64,000 nt of DNA, from positions 1-64,000 of the forward strand of contig NZ_MVOC01000048.1 of NCBI RefSeq assembly GCF_002043095.1, read 5' to 3'. Positions 43,473-51,926 of the stretch are shown here, piece after piece. Numbering within the stretch: position 1 is the stretch's first letter; each line of letters starts with the position of its first letter. The DNA is from Mycobacterium sp. AT1 (GTDB taxonomy: Bacteria; Actinomycetota; Actinomycetes; Mycobacteriales; Mycobacteriaceae). Under the pieces are notes generated by a model. That model worked only from the letters and a program-made list of their open reading frames with translations. It ran no database searches and was not told the DNA's origin. Made by a program: the position numbers and the translations under genes.

Positions 43473-44807
43473 ATGAGCGATGACGCTCTGGAGATGCGGG
43501 GTCCGGTGCGCGGCACCAAGGACGCCAGACGGGTCGCGATCGGTTCCGGCGTCGGCGCCGTCATCGAGACCTACGACTTCATCGGGTTCGGCACCGCCGC
43601 CGCCCTGTACTTCGGCACGGCCTTCTTCCCGGGCGCCAGCCCAGTGGCGGGCACCCTGGCGGCGTTCGCCACACTCGGCGTTGGTTTCGCAGCGCGGCCG
43701 CTCGGCGGCATCATCGGCGGCCACCTCGGCGACAAGGTCGGCCGCAAGCCGGTTCTGGTGGCGTCGCTCATCCTGATGGGTGTGGCCACCTTCGCCATCG
43801 GTCTGCTGCCCACCTACGAATCGGTCGGCATCGTCGCACCGATCCTGCTGGTCACCGTCCGCATCATCCAGGGCTTGGCGTTCGGCGCCGAGTGGGGCGG
43901 CGCGATCCTCATGAGCTACGAGCACGCCCCCTGGAAGCAGAAGGGCCGCTACACCGGCATCGTGCAGGCCGGCTTCCCCGTCGGACTGCTGCTGGCCAAC
44001 CTGGTCTTCCTCGTCAGCGTCCACCTCGACGGCGACTGGGCGTGGCGGGTGCCGTTCCTGTCCAGCATCTTCCTGGTCATCGTCGGCCTGATCATCCGGG
44101 CCAAGGTGCCCGAGTCGCCCGTCTTCGAAGACGTCAAGGACAAGGGCGACATCGTGAAGTCGCCGATCGTCGAGGTCGTCAAGACCGACTGGCGAAACAT
44201 CGTGCGCGGCATCGGCCTTCGCATCGCGGAGACCGCCGGCTACGCGGTGTCCATTACCTACATGATCTCCTACCTCAAGGGTGCGCAGCTGGCGACCAAG
44301 ACCGAGACGCTGCTGGCGCTGTGCGTTGCCTCCGCACTCGGCATCGTCGCGACGATGGCCTGGGCCAGGCTCACCGACAAGATCGGCAGGCGGCCGGTTT
44401 ACTTGTGGGTCACCGCCTTTGGCATCCCGTTCGGAGTCATCATGTTCATGCTGGTGAACACCGGCCTGATGATCCTGATCGTCGCAACCTTCGTGATCGC
44501 CTACGGGGTGTGCCAGAACGCCCTGGCAGGCGCTCAGGGCGCCTGGTTCCCAGAGCTGTTCAACGCCAACACCCGCGCCTCGGGAGCCTCACTGGCATAC
44601 CAGATCTCGGCCATGGTCTCCGGCTTCACGCCGTTCATCACCACCCTGCTCTTCGAGTGGATCGGCTGGATGGGCCCGGCGCTGCTGTTCAGCGGCTACA
44701 TGGCCATCGGGCTGGTGGCGGCCGTCACGACGCGGGAGACGTGGGGTCCGCGCGAGCGTCGGCTCGCCGACAAGGCCACCGACGAGTCGCACGAGCTGGC
44801 CGCCTGA
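43473..44807 (+). CDS. MFS transporter, metabolite:H+ symporter type
   Basis: A 444-residue 12-helix MFS protein. MHS-family features: IETYDFIGFGTAAALYFG in helix 1, LGDKVGRKPVLVASL in the 2-3 loop, and RIIQGLAFGAEWGGAILMSYE. Relatives carry proline-betaine, shikimate, dicarboxylates or sugar acids. As first gene of the operon with the split transketolase it probably imports the pathway substrate. TGATG overlap with the next gene. A three-codon ATG AGC CCA TGA frame begins 8 nt upstream and overlaps the start. Confidence 0.9.
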   Translation: MSDDALEMRGPVRGTKDARRVAIGSGVGAVIETYDFIGFGTAAALYFGTAFFPGASPVAGTLAAFATLGVGFAARPLGGIIGGHLGDKVGRKPVLVASLILMGVATFAIGLLPTYESVGIVAPILLVTVRIIQGLAFGAEWGGAILMSYEHAPWKQKGRYTGIVQAGFPVGLLLANLVFLVSVHLDGDWAWRVPFLSSIFLVIVGLIIRAKVPESPVFEDVKDKGDIVKSPIVEVVKTDWRNIVRGIGLRIAETAGYAVSITYMISYLKGAQLATKTETLLALCVASALGIVATMAWARLTDKIGRRPVYLWVTAFGIPFGVIMFMLVNTGLMILIVATFVIAYGVCQNALAGAQGAWFPELFNANTRASGASLAYQISAMVSGFTPFITTLLFEWIGWMGPALLFSGYMAIGLVAAVTTRETWGPRERRLADKATDESHELAA

Positions 44808-45649
44808 TGCGCCGTCAGACCGTCGAAGCGGCCGCCTACCGGGCCAGGCATCACGCCCTCGACATGGGGGAGGCGCAGGGGCAGGGTTACGTCGGGCAGG
44901 CCCTCGGCGCCGCCGACATGTTCGCCTGCGTCTACGCCGACCAGCTCCGGTACCGCGCCGACGACCCGCACTGGGCCGAGCGGGACCGATTCCTGCTGTC
45001 GACCGGCCACTACGCGATCGGGCTGTATGCCGCGCTCGCCGAGGCCGGCATCGTCGGCGTCGCCGAGCTCGACACCTACGGCAGTGACGACTCCAGGCTG
45101 CCGATGTCCGGAATGGCAAGCTACACACCGGGAATGGAGATCTCCGGCGGATCGCTCGGGCACGGGCTCACCGTCGCGGTCGGGATGGCCCTCGGACTGC
45201 GTCATCAGGGGTCGACGTCGCGGGTGGTCAACTTCCTCTCCGACGGCGAGCTCGACGAGGGCTCCACGTGGGAGGCGGCAATGGGCGCCAGCCATCACCG
45301 ACTCGGCCACCTGATCGCCATGGTCGACGTCAACGCGCTGCAGGCCGACGGCCCCACCGCCGGCGTGCTGCGTACCGAACCCATCGGCGACAAGTGGACC
45401 GCCTGCGGGTGGTTCGCCCAACGCGTCGACGGCAACGACGTCGGGGCGCTGCTCGACGCCTTCGACGCGGTCGCGGAACGGTCGGCGCCGATCGGCCAGC
45501 CCGCAGTCATCGTGTGCGACACCAAGGTTGGCCGCGGAGTGCCGCTGCTGGAAGACAGGGAGAAGGCGCACTTCATGCGCATCGACGCCGACGAGTGGCA
45601 GATCTGCCGTGAGCAGTTGACCCTCGGCTACGAAGGAGTACCCGCATGA
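44807..45649 (+). CDS. Transketolase-like enzyme, N-terminal (TPP-binding) subunit
   Basis: A 280-residue half-transketolase. It has RARHHALDMGEAQGQGYVGQ, DRFLLSTGHYAIGLYAALAEAG, GGSLGHGLTVAVGMALG and the TPP/metal motif LSDGELDEGSTWEAAM to VDVNALQADG. The C-terminal domains are on the next gene (ATGA overlap), forming an alpha2-beta2-type enzyme as in DHAP/apulose-type split transketolases. No sugar kinase is nearby, so the donor may be unphosphorylated or arrive phosphorylated from elsewhere. Confidence 0.9.
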   Translation: MRRQTVEAAAYRARHHALDMGEAQGQGYVGQALGAADMFACVYADQLRYRADDPHWAERDRFLLSTGHYAIGLYAALAEAGIVGVAELDTYGSDDSRLPMSGMASYTPGMEISGGSLGHGLTVAVGMALGLRHQGSTSRVVNFLSDGELDEGSTWEAAMGASHHRLGHLIAMVDVNALQADGPTAGVLRTEPIGDKWTACGWFAQRVDGNDVGALLDAFDAVAERSAPIGQPAVIVCDTKVGRGVPLLEDREKAHFMRIDADEWQICREQLTLGYEGVPA

Positions 45650-46629
45650 CAGCTCAAGCGCCGCTGCGCACCTCGGCGATGATCGCCTCGTTTGCCGACC
45701 CCGGCCAACGCACCACCTCGGCGCCGTTCGGGCATGCCCTGGTCGCCGCGGCCCGCGCCGACGAGCGCATCGTCGGGATGACGGCCGACCTTGGCAAGTA
45801 CACCGACATGCACGTCTTCGCCCAAGCGATGCCGGACCGCTACTTCCAGATGGGCATGGCCGAGCAACTGCTGTTCGGCGCTGCCGCGGGAATGGCGGAG
45901 ACGGGGCTGATTCCGTTCGCGTCGACCTACTCGGTATTCGCCACCCGACGGGCGTACGACTTCATCTGCCTCGACATCGCCGAGCCAGGGCTGAACGTCA
46001 ACGTGATTGGAGGCCTGCCTGGGCTCACCACGGGGTACGGGCCGTCGCACCAGGCCACCGAGGACATGGCGATCTTCCGCGGCATCCCTGGGCTGACGAT
46101 CGTCGACCCCTGCGACTCGGTGGACATCGAGCAGGCAGTGCCCCAGCTCGCGGAGACCCCGGGGCCGACCTACCTGCGGCTGCTGCGCGGCCACGTGCCC
46201 ACGGTGCTCGACGAGTACGACTACACCTTCGAACTCGGCAAGGCCAAGGTGGTGCGTCCGGGAACCGACGTGGTCTTCGTCTCCAGCGGGCTGATGACGA
46301 TGCGGGCGCTGCTCGCCGCCGAGGAACTCGCTGCCCACCGCGTCGACGCCGCGGTGGTGCACACGCCGACCATCAAGCCCTTCGACGAGGAGACGGTGCT
46401 GCGCGAGATCGACACCGACCGCCTCGCCGTGACGCTGGAGAACCACACCGTCGTCGGCGGCTTGTTCGAGACGGTGGCGTCGGCCGTGGTGCGCCGTGGG
46501 CTGGGCAAGCAGGTCACGCCCATCGCGCTGCCCGACGAGTTCCTCGCCGCGGGTGCGCTGCCCACCCTGCACGACCGATACGGACTGTCGACGCGTCGGA
46601 TCGTCGCCTCGGTACTGGACCGGCTGTAG
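45646..46629 (+). CDS. Transketolase-like enzyme, C-terminal (pyrimidine-binding) subunit
   Basis: A 327-residue partner subunit: the catalytic Glu in MGMAEQLLFGAAAGMAE, the aminopyrimidine-binding aromatic in PFASTYSVFATRRAYDF, YGPSHQATEDMAIFRG and a C-terminal transketolase domain (VFVSSGLMTMRALLAAEEL). It completes the enzyme begun by the preceding gene. 43 nt separate it from the regulator. Confidence 0.9.
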   Translation: MTAQAPLRTSAMIASFADPGQRTTSAPFGHALVAAARADERIVGMTADLGKYTDMHVFAQAMPDRYFQMGMAEQLLFGAAAGMAETGLIPFASTYSVFATRRAYDFICLDIAEPGLNVNVIGGLPGLTTGYGPSHQATEDMAIFRGIPGLTIVDPCDSVDIEQAVPQLAETPGPTYLRLLRGHVPTVLDEYDYTFELGKAKVVRPGTDVVFVSSGLMTMRALLAAEELAAHRVDAAVVHTPTIKPFDEETVLREIDTDRLAVTLENHTVVGGLFETVASAVVRRGLGKQVTPIALPDEFLAAGALPTLHDRYGLSTRRIVASVLDRL

Positions 46630-46634
46630 CATCG

Positions 46635-46659
46635 ATGTCGACATTCAAGTGTTGACACT
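46635..46659. promoter_or_regulatory. Palindromes before gntR
   Basis: ATGTCGACAT (46635-46644) and AGTGT-TG-ACACT (46648-46659) lie back to back 13 nt before the gntR ATG. The TGTTGAC core matches the operators at 43326-43429, supporting autoregulation. Confidence 0.5.
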
Positions 46660-46672
46660 CGAGGGGCGACGA

Positions 46673-47338
46673 ATGACGGCCGAACCCGGATTCCTGCGCT
46701 TGGAGAAGACCAGCCTGCGGGAACAGGCGCTCTCGGCGCTGCGCAAGGCCATCACCACCGGACAGATTCGGCCCGGTACGCATCTGGTCGAAACGGAACT
46801 GTCCGAGGCGCTGCAGATCAGCCGCGGCACGCTGCGCGAGGCCATGCGCCAACTGCAGCAGGAGGGTCTGATCTCGGCGGGCGCCAGGGGCAGGCTCTCG
46901 GTGCGGCACCTCGACACCAAGGAGATCCGCGACATCTTCGGTGTCCGCGCCGCGTTGGAGGCCTTGGCTGCAAGCGAATTGGCGTCACGACCCGACCGGG
47001 CCGACGTCGTCGCCGAACTCCGCGGAGCCGTCGAGGACATGGAGCGCTGGGCGGCCTCCAACCTCGAAGACCGCATCGAGGCGGACCTGCGCTTCCACCG
47101 GACGCTGTGCCGGCTGTCGGGCAACGAGACGCTGATGCACTCGTGGTCTTCGCTGGAGGGCAGCATCCGGATGTCGATCATGTACGCCGGCGTCGAGCGG
47201 GCACTGAAGAACATGGACGCCAAACGGCACCTGGAGATCGTCGACGCGATCGAGTCGGGCGACGGTGTTGCGGCGGCCGACGCGGTGCGCGCGCACATGG
47301 CCGGCGCGGCGTCGGTGCTGGTCGACGGCGCTGCCTAG
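46673..47338 (+). CDS. GntR-family (FCD/FadR-type) transcriptional regulator
   Basis: A 221-residue regulator: winged helix LREQALSALRKAITTGQIRPGTHLVETELSEALQ then GTLREAMRQLQQEGLI, and a helical FCD domain with the metal-site residues in DLRFHRTLC and KRHLEIVDAI. FCD regulators sense sugar acids or organic acids. Nearby palindromes suggest it controls the divergent isomerase-SDR and MFS-transketolase operons. Ribosome site GAGGGG. Confidence 0.9.
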   Translation: MTAEPGFLRLEKTSLREQALSALRKAITTGQIRPGTHLVETELSEALQISRGTLREAMRQLQQEGLISAGARGRLSVRHLDTKEIRDIFGVRAALEALAASELASRPDRADVVAELRGAVEDMERWAASNLEDRIEADLRFHRTLCRLSGNETLMHSWSSLEGSIRMSIMYAGVERALKNMDAKRHLEIVDAIESGDGVAAADAVRAHMAGAASVLVDGAA

Positions 47339-47388
47339 CGGCGCACCGTCCCCGAACATGTTGCTGCCCAACGGGATTGAGTGCGAGC

Positions 47389-48021
47389 TCAATGCATCGG
47401 TTCGCCATCGGAGTCGGTCACGCCGGCCATCGTCAGGATCGTGTGCAGCGTCGTCCGCAAGGGGCGGACGTCGCGATGAACTTGAGCGAGCAGTAGTCCG
47501 CCTTGCAGCGCTGCCAGCATGGTGACAGCAAGGTCGTCGGGATCGACCCCGGCCGCCAGACGTCCCTGGTCGTTCAGGGAACGCAATCCCTCCTGAATTG
47601 CGTTGGCCCAGCGGCCGAATCCCGCGGCGACCAGTGCGCGGGCCTCGGGGTCATACTCGGCCAGCTGGCTTCCCAAGGCCCCCAGCGGGCAGCCGCCTTG
47701 GCCATGGATGGCATCGGCGTGTGCGACGACCAGATCGCGCCACGCCGCGAGGCTTTCAGCAGTCCCAAGGTTGGCGTTTGCGGTGTTGTTCACCAGTTTG
47801 TCGGCTTGGTGCTCGACGACCGCGTTGATCAGCTGCTCCTTGTCGGCGAAGTAGTGGTAGAGCTGTGAGCTGCTCACTTCTGCGGCGAGCTTGACGTCGT
47901 CGAGCGTGGTGGCGGTTATGCCGCGCTCCCAGATCAATCGAGCCGCCGCGTCGACGATGCGTGCGCGCGTCCGTTGCCCCTTGGGGGTCAACCTGCCGGG
48001 CCCGTTCGTCGTTCTCGTCAC
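47389..48021 (-). CDS. TetR-family regulator with conserved cysteine (paralogue 1)
   Basis: A 210-residue TetR: HTH TTLDDVKLAAEVSSSQLYHYFADKEQLI, and a ligand domain containing QGGCPLGAL (Cys111). It is a paralogue of the regulator at 51269, which has the same GGCPLG segment. A single conserved Cys in the sensor domain invites comparison with electrophile-sensing NemR-type repressors. It is divergent from an NmrA-type gene. GTG 48021 was chosen; the longer frame has no family match. Confidence 0.87.
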   Translation of the reverse strand: MTRTTNGPGRLTPKGQRTRARIVDAAARLIWERGITATTLDDVKLAAEVSSSQLYHYFADKEQLINAVVEHQADKLVNNTANANLGTAESLAAWRDLVVAHADAIHGQGGCPLGALGSQLAEYDPEARALVAAGFGRWANAIQEGLRSLNDQGRLAAGVDPDDLAVTMLAALQGGLLLAQVHRDVRPLRTTLHTILTMAGVTDSDGEPMH

Positions 48022-48075
48022 CGCGTCACCCCGGAAGCGTTTTGGTATTGATAATCCATTTTCGCTCCAGAATTG

Positions 48076-48091
48076 TGGATTGCATGATCCA
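48076..48091. promoter_or_regulatory. TetR-paralogue operator, TGGA-N8-TCCA (site 1)
   Basis: TGGAT-TGCATG-ATCCA between divergent tetR and the NmrA gene. It contains GCATGATCCAT (48082-48092), whose complement ATGGATCATGC occurs at 51212-51222 beside the second tetR. Confidence 0.6.
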
Positions 48092-48154
48092 TTACACGGT
48101 ACCCAGGCCAGAGTTCGCTCGCTTACCCGCAAGCCGCCGCGATGCGGGTGCGGC

Positions 48155-49018
48155 ATGAGCGGGCCGATCGTCGTCACTGGTGCGACCGGAAACGTCGGGC
48201 GCCCCTTGGTGGCTCTCCTCGCCGACGCCGGAGTCGAGGTTCGCGCCGTCACCCGCAATCCGGCGGGCGCCAATCTGCCCGGCGGCGTGCAGGTCACCGA
48301 TTCCGTCCGTGGGGCGCTGCGGGGAGCGTCGGCGGTCTTCCTCAATTCTCGTGCGCTCGCCGCGGATCTGGAGCAGGTGATCACGGACGCCCGGGAGGCA
48401 GGAAGTGTCACTCGGCTCGTCGCGCTGTCGGCGGGTAATGCCGACGACGACGTCGCACGGCAGCCGTCGCGTTTTCGCGGTGACCGAAACAAGGAAGTCG
48501 AGCAGCTGGCGGTCGATTCTGGGCTCGCGTGGGTGAGCGTGCGGCCGGCGGTGTTCGCCTCGACGTCTGCGGACATGTGGTCGGCCCAGCTGCGTGCCGG
48601 TGACGTGGTCAGCGGCCCCTTCGCCGACGCGTCGTTCGCGCCAATCGTGGATGCCGACATCTCCGCCGTCGCTGCCCAGGCTCTCCTCGGCGGGCACCTC
48701 GATGGTCGGCGAATTCCGCTGACCGGGCCACAGGCGTTCACCGTCGCCGAACAGGTCGCCGTCATCGGCGACGTCTTGGGCCGTCGGATGCGGTATCAGC
48801 AAGTCGACCCCGCCCTGGTGCGGAGCCGCCTCGTCGACTCCGGGGTGGCACCGGAGTTCGCCGACGCCTACGTCGCCCTGCAGGCTGCCGCCGCGAAACA
48901 ACCCGCGGCCGTCACCGGAGACGTCGAGGAGATCTTGGGCCGGCCGGCCACACCGTACGCCCGGTGGGTGGAGGCACACCGCGATCTCTTCAGCAATCAG
49001 GCACATCTCACGAACTAA
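48155..49018 (+). CDS. NmrA-like NAD(P)H-binding protein (QorB-type quinone reductase-like)
   Basis: A 287-residue atypical SDR: PIVVTGATGNVGRPLVALLADAG nucleotide motif, then VRAVTRNP, VALSAGNADDD and SVRPAVFASTSADMW. It lacks the usual YxxxK pair, as do NmrA/QorB proteins, which are redox sensors or NADPH:quinone reductases. Its position opposite a Cys-bearing TetR suggests response to quinones or electrophiles. Confidence 0.82.
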   Translation: MSGPIVVTGATGNVGRPLVALLADAGVEVRAVTRNPAGANLPGGVQVTDSVRGALRGASAVFLNSRALAADLEQVITDAREAGSVTRLVALSAGNADDDVARQPSRFRGDRNKEVEQLAVDSGLAWVSVRPAVFASTSADMWSAQLRAGDVVSGPFADASFAPIVDADISAVAAQALLGGHLDGRRIPLTGPQAFTVAEQVAVIGDVLGRRMRYQQVDPALVRSRLVDSGVAPEFADAYVALQAAAAKQPAAVTGDVEEILGRPATPYARWVEAHRDLFSNQAHLTN

Positions 49019-49034
49019 CGGCCCAAAGGCCCAG

Positions 49035-49574
49035 CTACCCTTTGGCTTTCGCTTCGGCCACGCTGCCTGGACCTTCTGCGACTCCGTTATTCCACAACTT
49101 GGATCTGAGCAATATCCAGAAGATCATCAGATGTGCGACAACGACCGTGGGAGCGTAAAACGTATAGATGAAATAGGCGGGACCGAGGTTGAAACTGGGC
49201 AGATTCGTCTGCACGACACCGCGCAATGTGTTGAGCAGATCGACGAATCCCCAGATGCTGAACACCCACACCAGCGGTATGGCGAAACGCCACCCGCCGC
49301 GCAGCGCGAAGATGGAAGCCAGGGCCAGCGCCGCCGCCAAGAGATCACCGTATGCAGCAGCGGAAAGTGCCTCTCTGGGCAGCTTCGGATCGACCATGCC
49401 CGTAACCAGCAAGACCATTCCCACATAGCGGAAGACGTGCACGAAGATCGGTGGGACGAGAGCAGAATTCAGGGAGAGCTTCGTCAGTCTCGGCCATACA
49501 TACCACTTGGCGACGAGGGCGCAGACGACGCAACTCAAAAGTAGCTGCAGCCAGAATATTGCGGTGTCATTCAT
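49035..49574 (-). CDS. Conserved membrane protein, four to five helices
   Basis: A 179-residue membrane protein: helices begin at about residues 5, 48, 75, 98 and 140, with WLQLLLSCVVCALVAKW first and APTVVVAHLMIFWILL last. I do not recognise the family. Its ATG lies 8 nt inside the end of the Old Yellow Enzyme gene, so it is the third gene of that operon and perhaps its membrane partner. Confidence 0.75.
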   Translation of the reverse strand: MNDTAIFWLQLLLSCVVCALVAKWYVWPRLTKLSLNSALVPPIFVHVFRYVGMVLLVTGMVDPKLPREALSAAAYGDLLAAALALASIFALRGGWRFAIPLVWVFSIWGFVDLLNTLRGVVQTNLPSFNLGPAYFIYTFYAPTVVVAHLMIFWILLRSKLWNNGVAEGPGSVAEAKAKG

Positions 49575-50691
49575 CGCGGGTCGTACCCTTCACATCGGTG
49601 ACTTCCCAGTCCTTGACGGTCGCCAGCGGCCCGAACAGGTCGGCGGGCAGGTCCGCCGAAAGCGGCTGTCCCGTACGCACGCGATGTGGCCAGTTCCGGT
49701 TGGCCAGAGCGGGTTTGGCCAGGGCGACGACGTCGGCGGCACCGGAGTCGATCATGGCGGCGGCGTCGTGGGGGTCGTCGAGGTGGCCGTTGGCGATGAT
49801 CGACAGGCGGCTGTACTGCTTGGCCAGCTTCGCCAATGGCTTGACGGTGTTGTCGAAAGCCGGTGCCAACGCGCGGTATTCGGTGGTGTGAATGTAGTCG
49901 ATCCCGGTGTCGGCCAGAGCGGTGAAGATTTCGGCGGCGTCGTCTTCGCCTCCGGCCCAACGATGTTCGTTGTCGGAGACCTTGCCCTGAGAAATCCGGA
50001 TACCGACGGCGATGTCCGCTCCGACAGCCGCTGCGACGTCACCGCAGACCTCGGTCGCCAGCCGGACGCGGTTGGCGACGCTACCGCCGTAGCCATCGGT
50101 GCGGGTGTTGAGGTAGTCGGTGAGGAATGCGTCGATCAGGTATCCGTTGGCGCCGTGGATCTCCACACCGTCGAACCCGGCGTCGCGGGCCATGCGGGCG
50201 GCGTTGACGAACGCGGCACGGACCTGCGCGATGTGTTCAGCGGTCATCGCTTTGGGAATCTGATACGGGCCGGACCCGCGGTACATCGCCAGCTGCTCGC
50301 CTTTGGGTCGCACTGCTGAGGGCCCCCAGGTGGTGGTGTGCGGGTTGCCTTGTGACTGGCTGCCGGCATGCATCAACTGGGCGAAGAACTTCGCCCCAGA
50401 GGCGTGGACACCGTCGACGACTCGAGTCCAAGCCGCGGAGTGGGAGGGATTGGCGATGCCGGGTTGAAAGAAGTACCCCTGGCTGGCCTGGTCATCGATG
50501 TAGAGGCCTTCGGTGATCAACAAGCCGAAGCCACCGTCGGCGAAAACCCGGTAATACGAACCGATTCGATCGGTGGGTGCACCATCGGCTGCCGCGCTTA
50601 CGCGGGTCATCGGCGCCAGGGCGATGCGGTTGTCCAGTCCTACGTCGCCGATGAGAGTCGGGCTGAAGAGATCGTCTTGGTGGTGTGTCAC
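49567..50691 (-). CDS. Old Yellow Enzyme-family FMN oxidoreductase (NemA-like)
   Basis: A 374-residue TIM barrel reducing activated alkenes or quinones with NAD(P)H. Seen: RIALAPMTRVSA, AQLMHAGSQSQ, GFDGVEIHGANGYLIDAFL (substrate-binding His/Asn), DGYGGSVANRVRL and an altered C-terminal VALAKPALANRNWPHRV. GTG 50691 overlaps the stop of the upstream thioredoxin-fold gene. NemA-type enzymes detoxify electrophiles, matching the TetR context. Confidence 0.9.
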   Translation of the reverse strand: MTHHQDDLFSPTLIGDVGLDNRIALAPMTRVSAAADGAPTDRIGSYYRVFADGGFGLLITEGLYIDDQASQGYFFQPGIANPSHSAAWTRVVDGVHASGAKFFAQLMHAGSQSQGNPHTTTWGPSAVRPKGEQLAMYRGSGPYQIPKAMTAEHIAQVRAAFVNAARMARDAGFDGVEIHGANGYLIDAFLTDYLNTRTDGYGGSVANRVRLATEVCGDVAAAVGADIAVGIRISQGKVSDNEHRWAGGEDDAAEIFTALADTGIDYIHTTEYRALAPAFDNTVKPLAKLAKQYSRLSIIANGHLDDPHDAAAMIDSGAADVVALAKPALANRNWPHRVRTGQPLSADLPADLFGPLATVKDWEVTDVKGTTRDE

Positions 50692-51173
50692 TGTGCGTCC
50701 GGACGTGCGGACACGTACTTGACGAAGCCGGCCACGTCGTCGGGAACGAGCCGTCCGATTGCCCCACTCGAATACACGGCCAGGCATACCGTCCCATCCG
50801 GTGCCAAGATGACTCCGGTCGACTGCAGATAGTGCGGGTCGTCGTTGACGTAGGCACCGATCGCGTCGGCGACCTGGTCGGCGTCGGCGCCGTATCCGAC
50901 GGGGAAGCGCAACTTTCGCTTGGCGACTAGTCCTGTCGAGGTGTCCTCGTCGTCGACCGAGAGGGCGACGACCTTGACGTTGAGCTCGCTCAGAGTGTCG
51001 AGTGCGCGCGAGAACGAGCCGAGTTGCGCGTTGCAGTAGGGGCACCAGGAGCCGCGATAGATCAAGATGACGCCGTATGAGCCGGCGAGGTCGCCCGGCA
51101 GGCTGATCGTGCCGCCTCCCACGGCGGGAACGTCGATCGGGGGGAACGGCTGACCGTTCTTGAGGCTCGGCAC
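50688..51173 (-). CDS. AhpC/TSA-type thioredoxin-fold protein
   Basis: A 161-residue peroxiredoxin-like protein. The redox motif is RGSWCPYC (Cys44, Cys47) in the position of the peroxidatic Cys, followed by VVALSVDDEDTSTGLV and APDGTVCLAVYSS. The CxxC resembles thiol-disulfide reductases as much as peroxiredoxins, so peroxidase activity is unproven. First gene of a three-gene operon divergent from the second TetR paralogue. Confidence 0.85.
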   Translation of the reverse strand: MPSLKNGQPFPPIDVPAVGGGTISLPGDLAGSYGVILIYRGSWCPYCNAQLGSFSRALDTLSELNVKVVALSVDDEDTSTGLVAKRKLRFPVGYGADADQVADAIGAYVNDDPHYLQSTGVILAPDGTVCLAVYSSGAIGRLVPDDVAGFVKYVSARPDAQ

Positions 51174-51211
51174 AGAGGGGTCCTTTCATCGTGGTTCGGT
51201 GACCACACGTG

Positions 51212-51249
51212 ATGGATCATGCTGAGGGAAAAGTGGACTGACAATTCCA
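51212..51249. promoter_or_regulatory. TetR-paralogue operators (sites 2a and 2b)
   Basis: ATGGATCATGC (51212-51222) shares 11 bases with the site before the other tetR; TGGA-CTGACAAT-TCCA (51234-51249) repeats the TGGA-N8-TCCA pattern. Both lie in the gap between divergent tetR and the thioredoxin-fold gene. Confidence 0.55.
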
Positions 51250-51268
51250 ATTCGGATACTGTCCGGCC

Positions 51269-51907
51269 GTGGCGACAAGGGAACGTGGTTCTGTGCCGCG
51301 GCTGACGGCCCGCGGGGCGGTCACCAAGGCTCGCATCGTGGCTGAAGCCACGTCTCTGGTCCGTGAGCGCGGCGTTGCGGGCACGAGCCTCGACGCGGTG
51401 ATGAATGCCAGTGACACCAGCAGATCGCAGCTCTATCACTACTTCGCCGACAAGGACGCCCTCATCGGCGAGGTGATCAAGACTCAACTCGGGCGGGTCA
51501 TCGCCGCACAGGAGCCACGCCTAACCGAGGTGACGTCCTGGACCGGTCTGCAGCGTTGGTGCCACCACCTTGTCGCCACGACGCGCACGACACAGGGAAT
51601 CGGCGGTTGCCCCCTCGGCTCCCTGGTGAGCGAGCTCGCCGACCGATCCGACTCCGCGCGCCTCGAGCTCGCGCGGTCGTTCGCCGAATGGCAGTCCTAT
51701 CTGTCCACTGGCTTCGCAGTCATGCGAGACAACGGCGAACTCGTCCCCGACGCCGACCCGGACGAACTCGCGTTGACGATGATGAGCGCACTGCAGGGCG
51801 GACTGCTCATGGCGCAGACCACGCGCAGCGTCCGTCCCCTCGAACTGGCCCTCAACATGGCACTAGGGCACATCGCCGGATACCGGACCATCCCGACACC
51901 TGAGTAG
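51269..51907 (+). CDS. TetR-family regulator with conserved cysteine (paralogue 2)
   Basis: A 212-residue TetR: HTH TSLDAVMNASDTSRSQLYHYFADKDALI and sensor segment GIGGCPLGSLVSEL (Cys114). It aligns along its length with the regulator at 47389. GTG start. Divergent from the thioredoxin-fold/Old Yellow Enzyme operon, which it probably represses. Confidence 0.88.
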   Translation: MATRERGSVPRLTARGAVTKARIVAEATSLVRERGVAGTSLDAVMNASDTSRSQLYHYFADKDALIGEVIKTQLGRVIAAQEPRLTEVTSWTGLQRWCHHLVATTRTTQGIGGCPLGSLVSELADRSDSARLELARSFAEWQSYLSTGFAVMRDNGELVPDADPDELALTMMSALQGGLLMAQTTRSVRPLELALNMALGHIAGYRTIPTPE

Positions 51908-51926
51908 CGGACTCGAGGAATCGCAG

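Noticed and set aside
47376..47393. ATTGAG-N6-CTCAAT between convergent gntR and tetR as a terminator
   Set aside because: Only 6-bp arms, no T-run, and it overlaps the tetR stop; plausible but not supportable.
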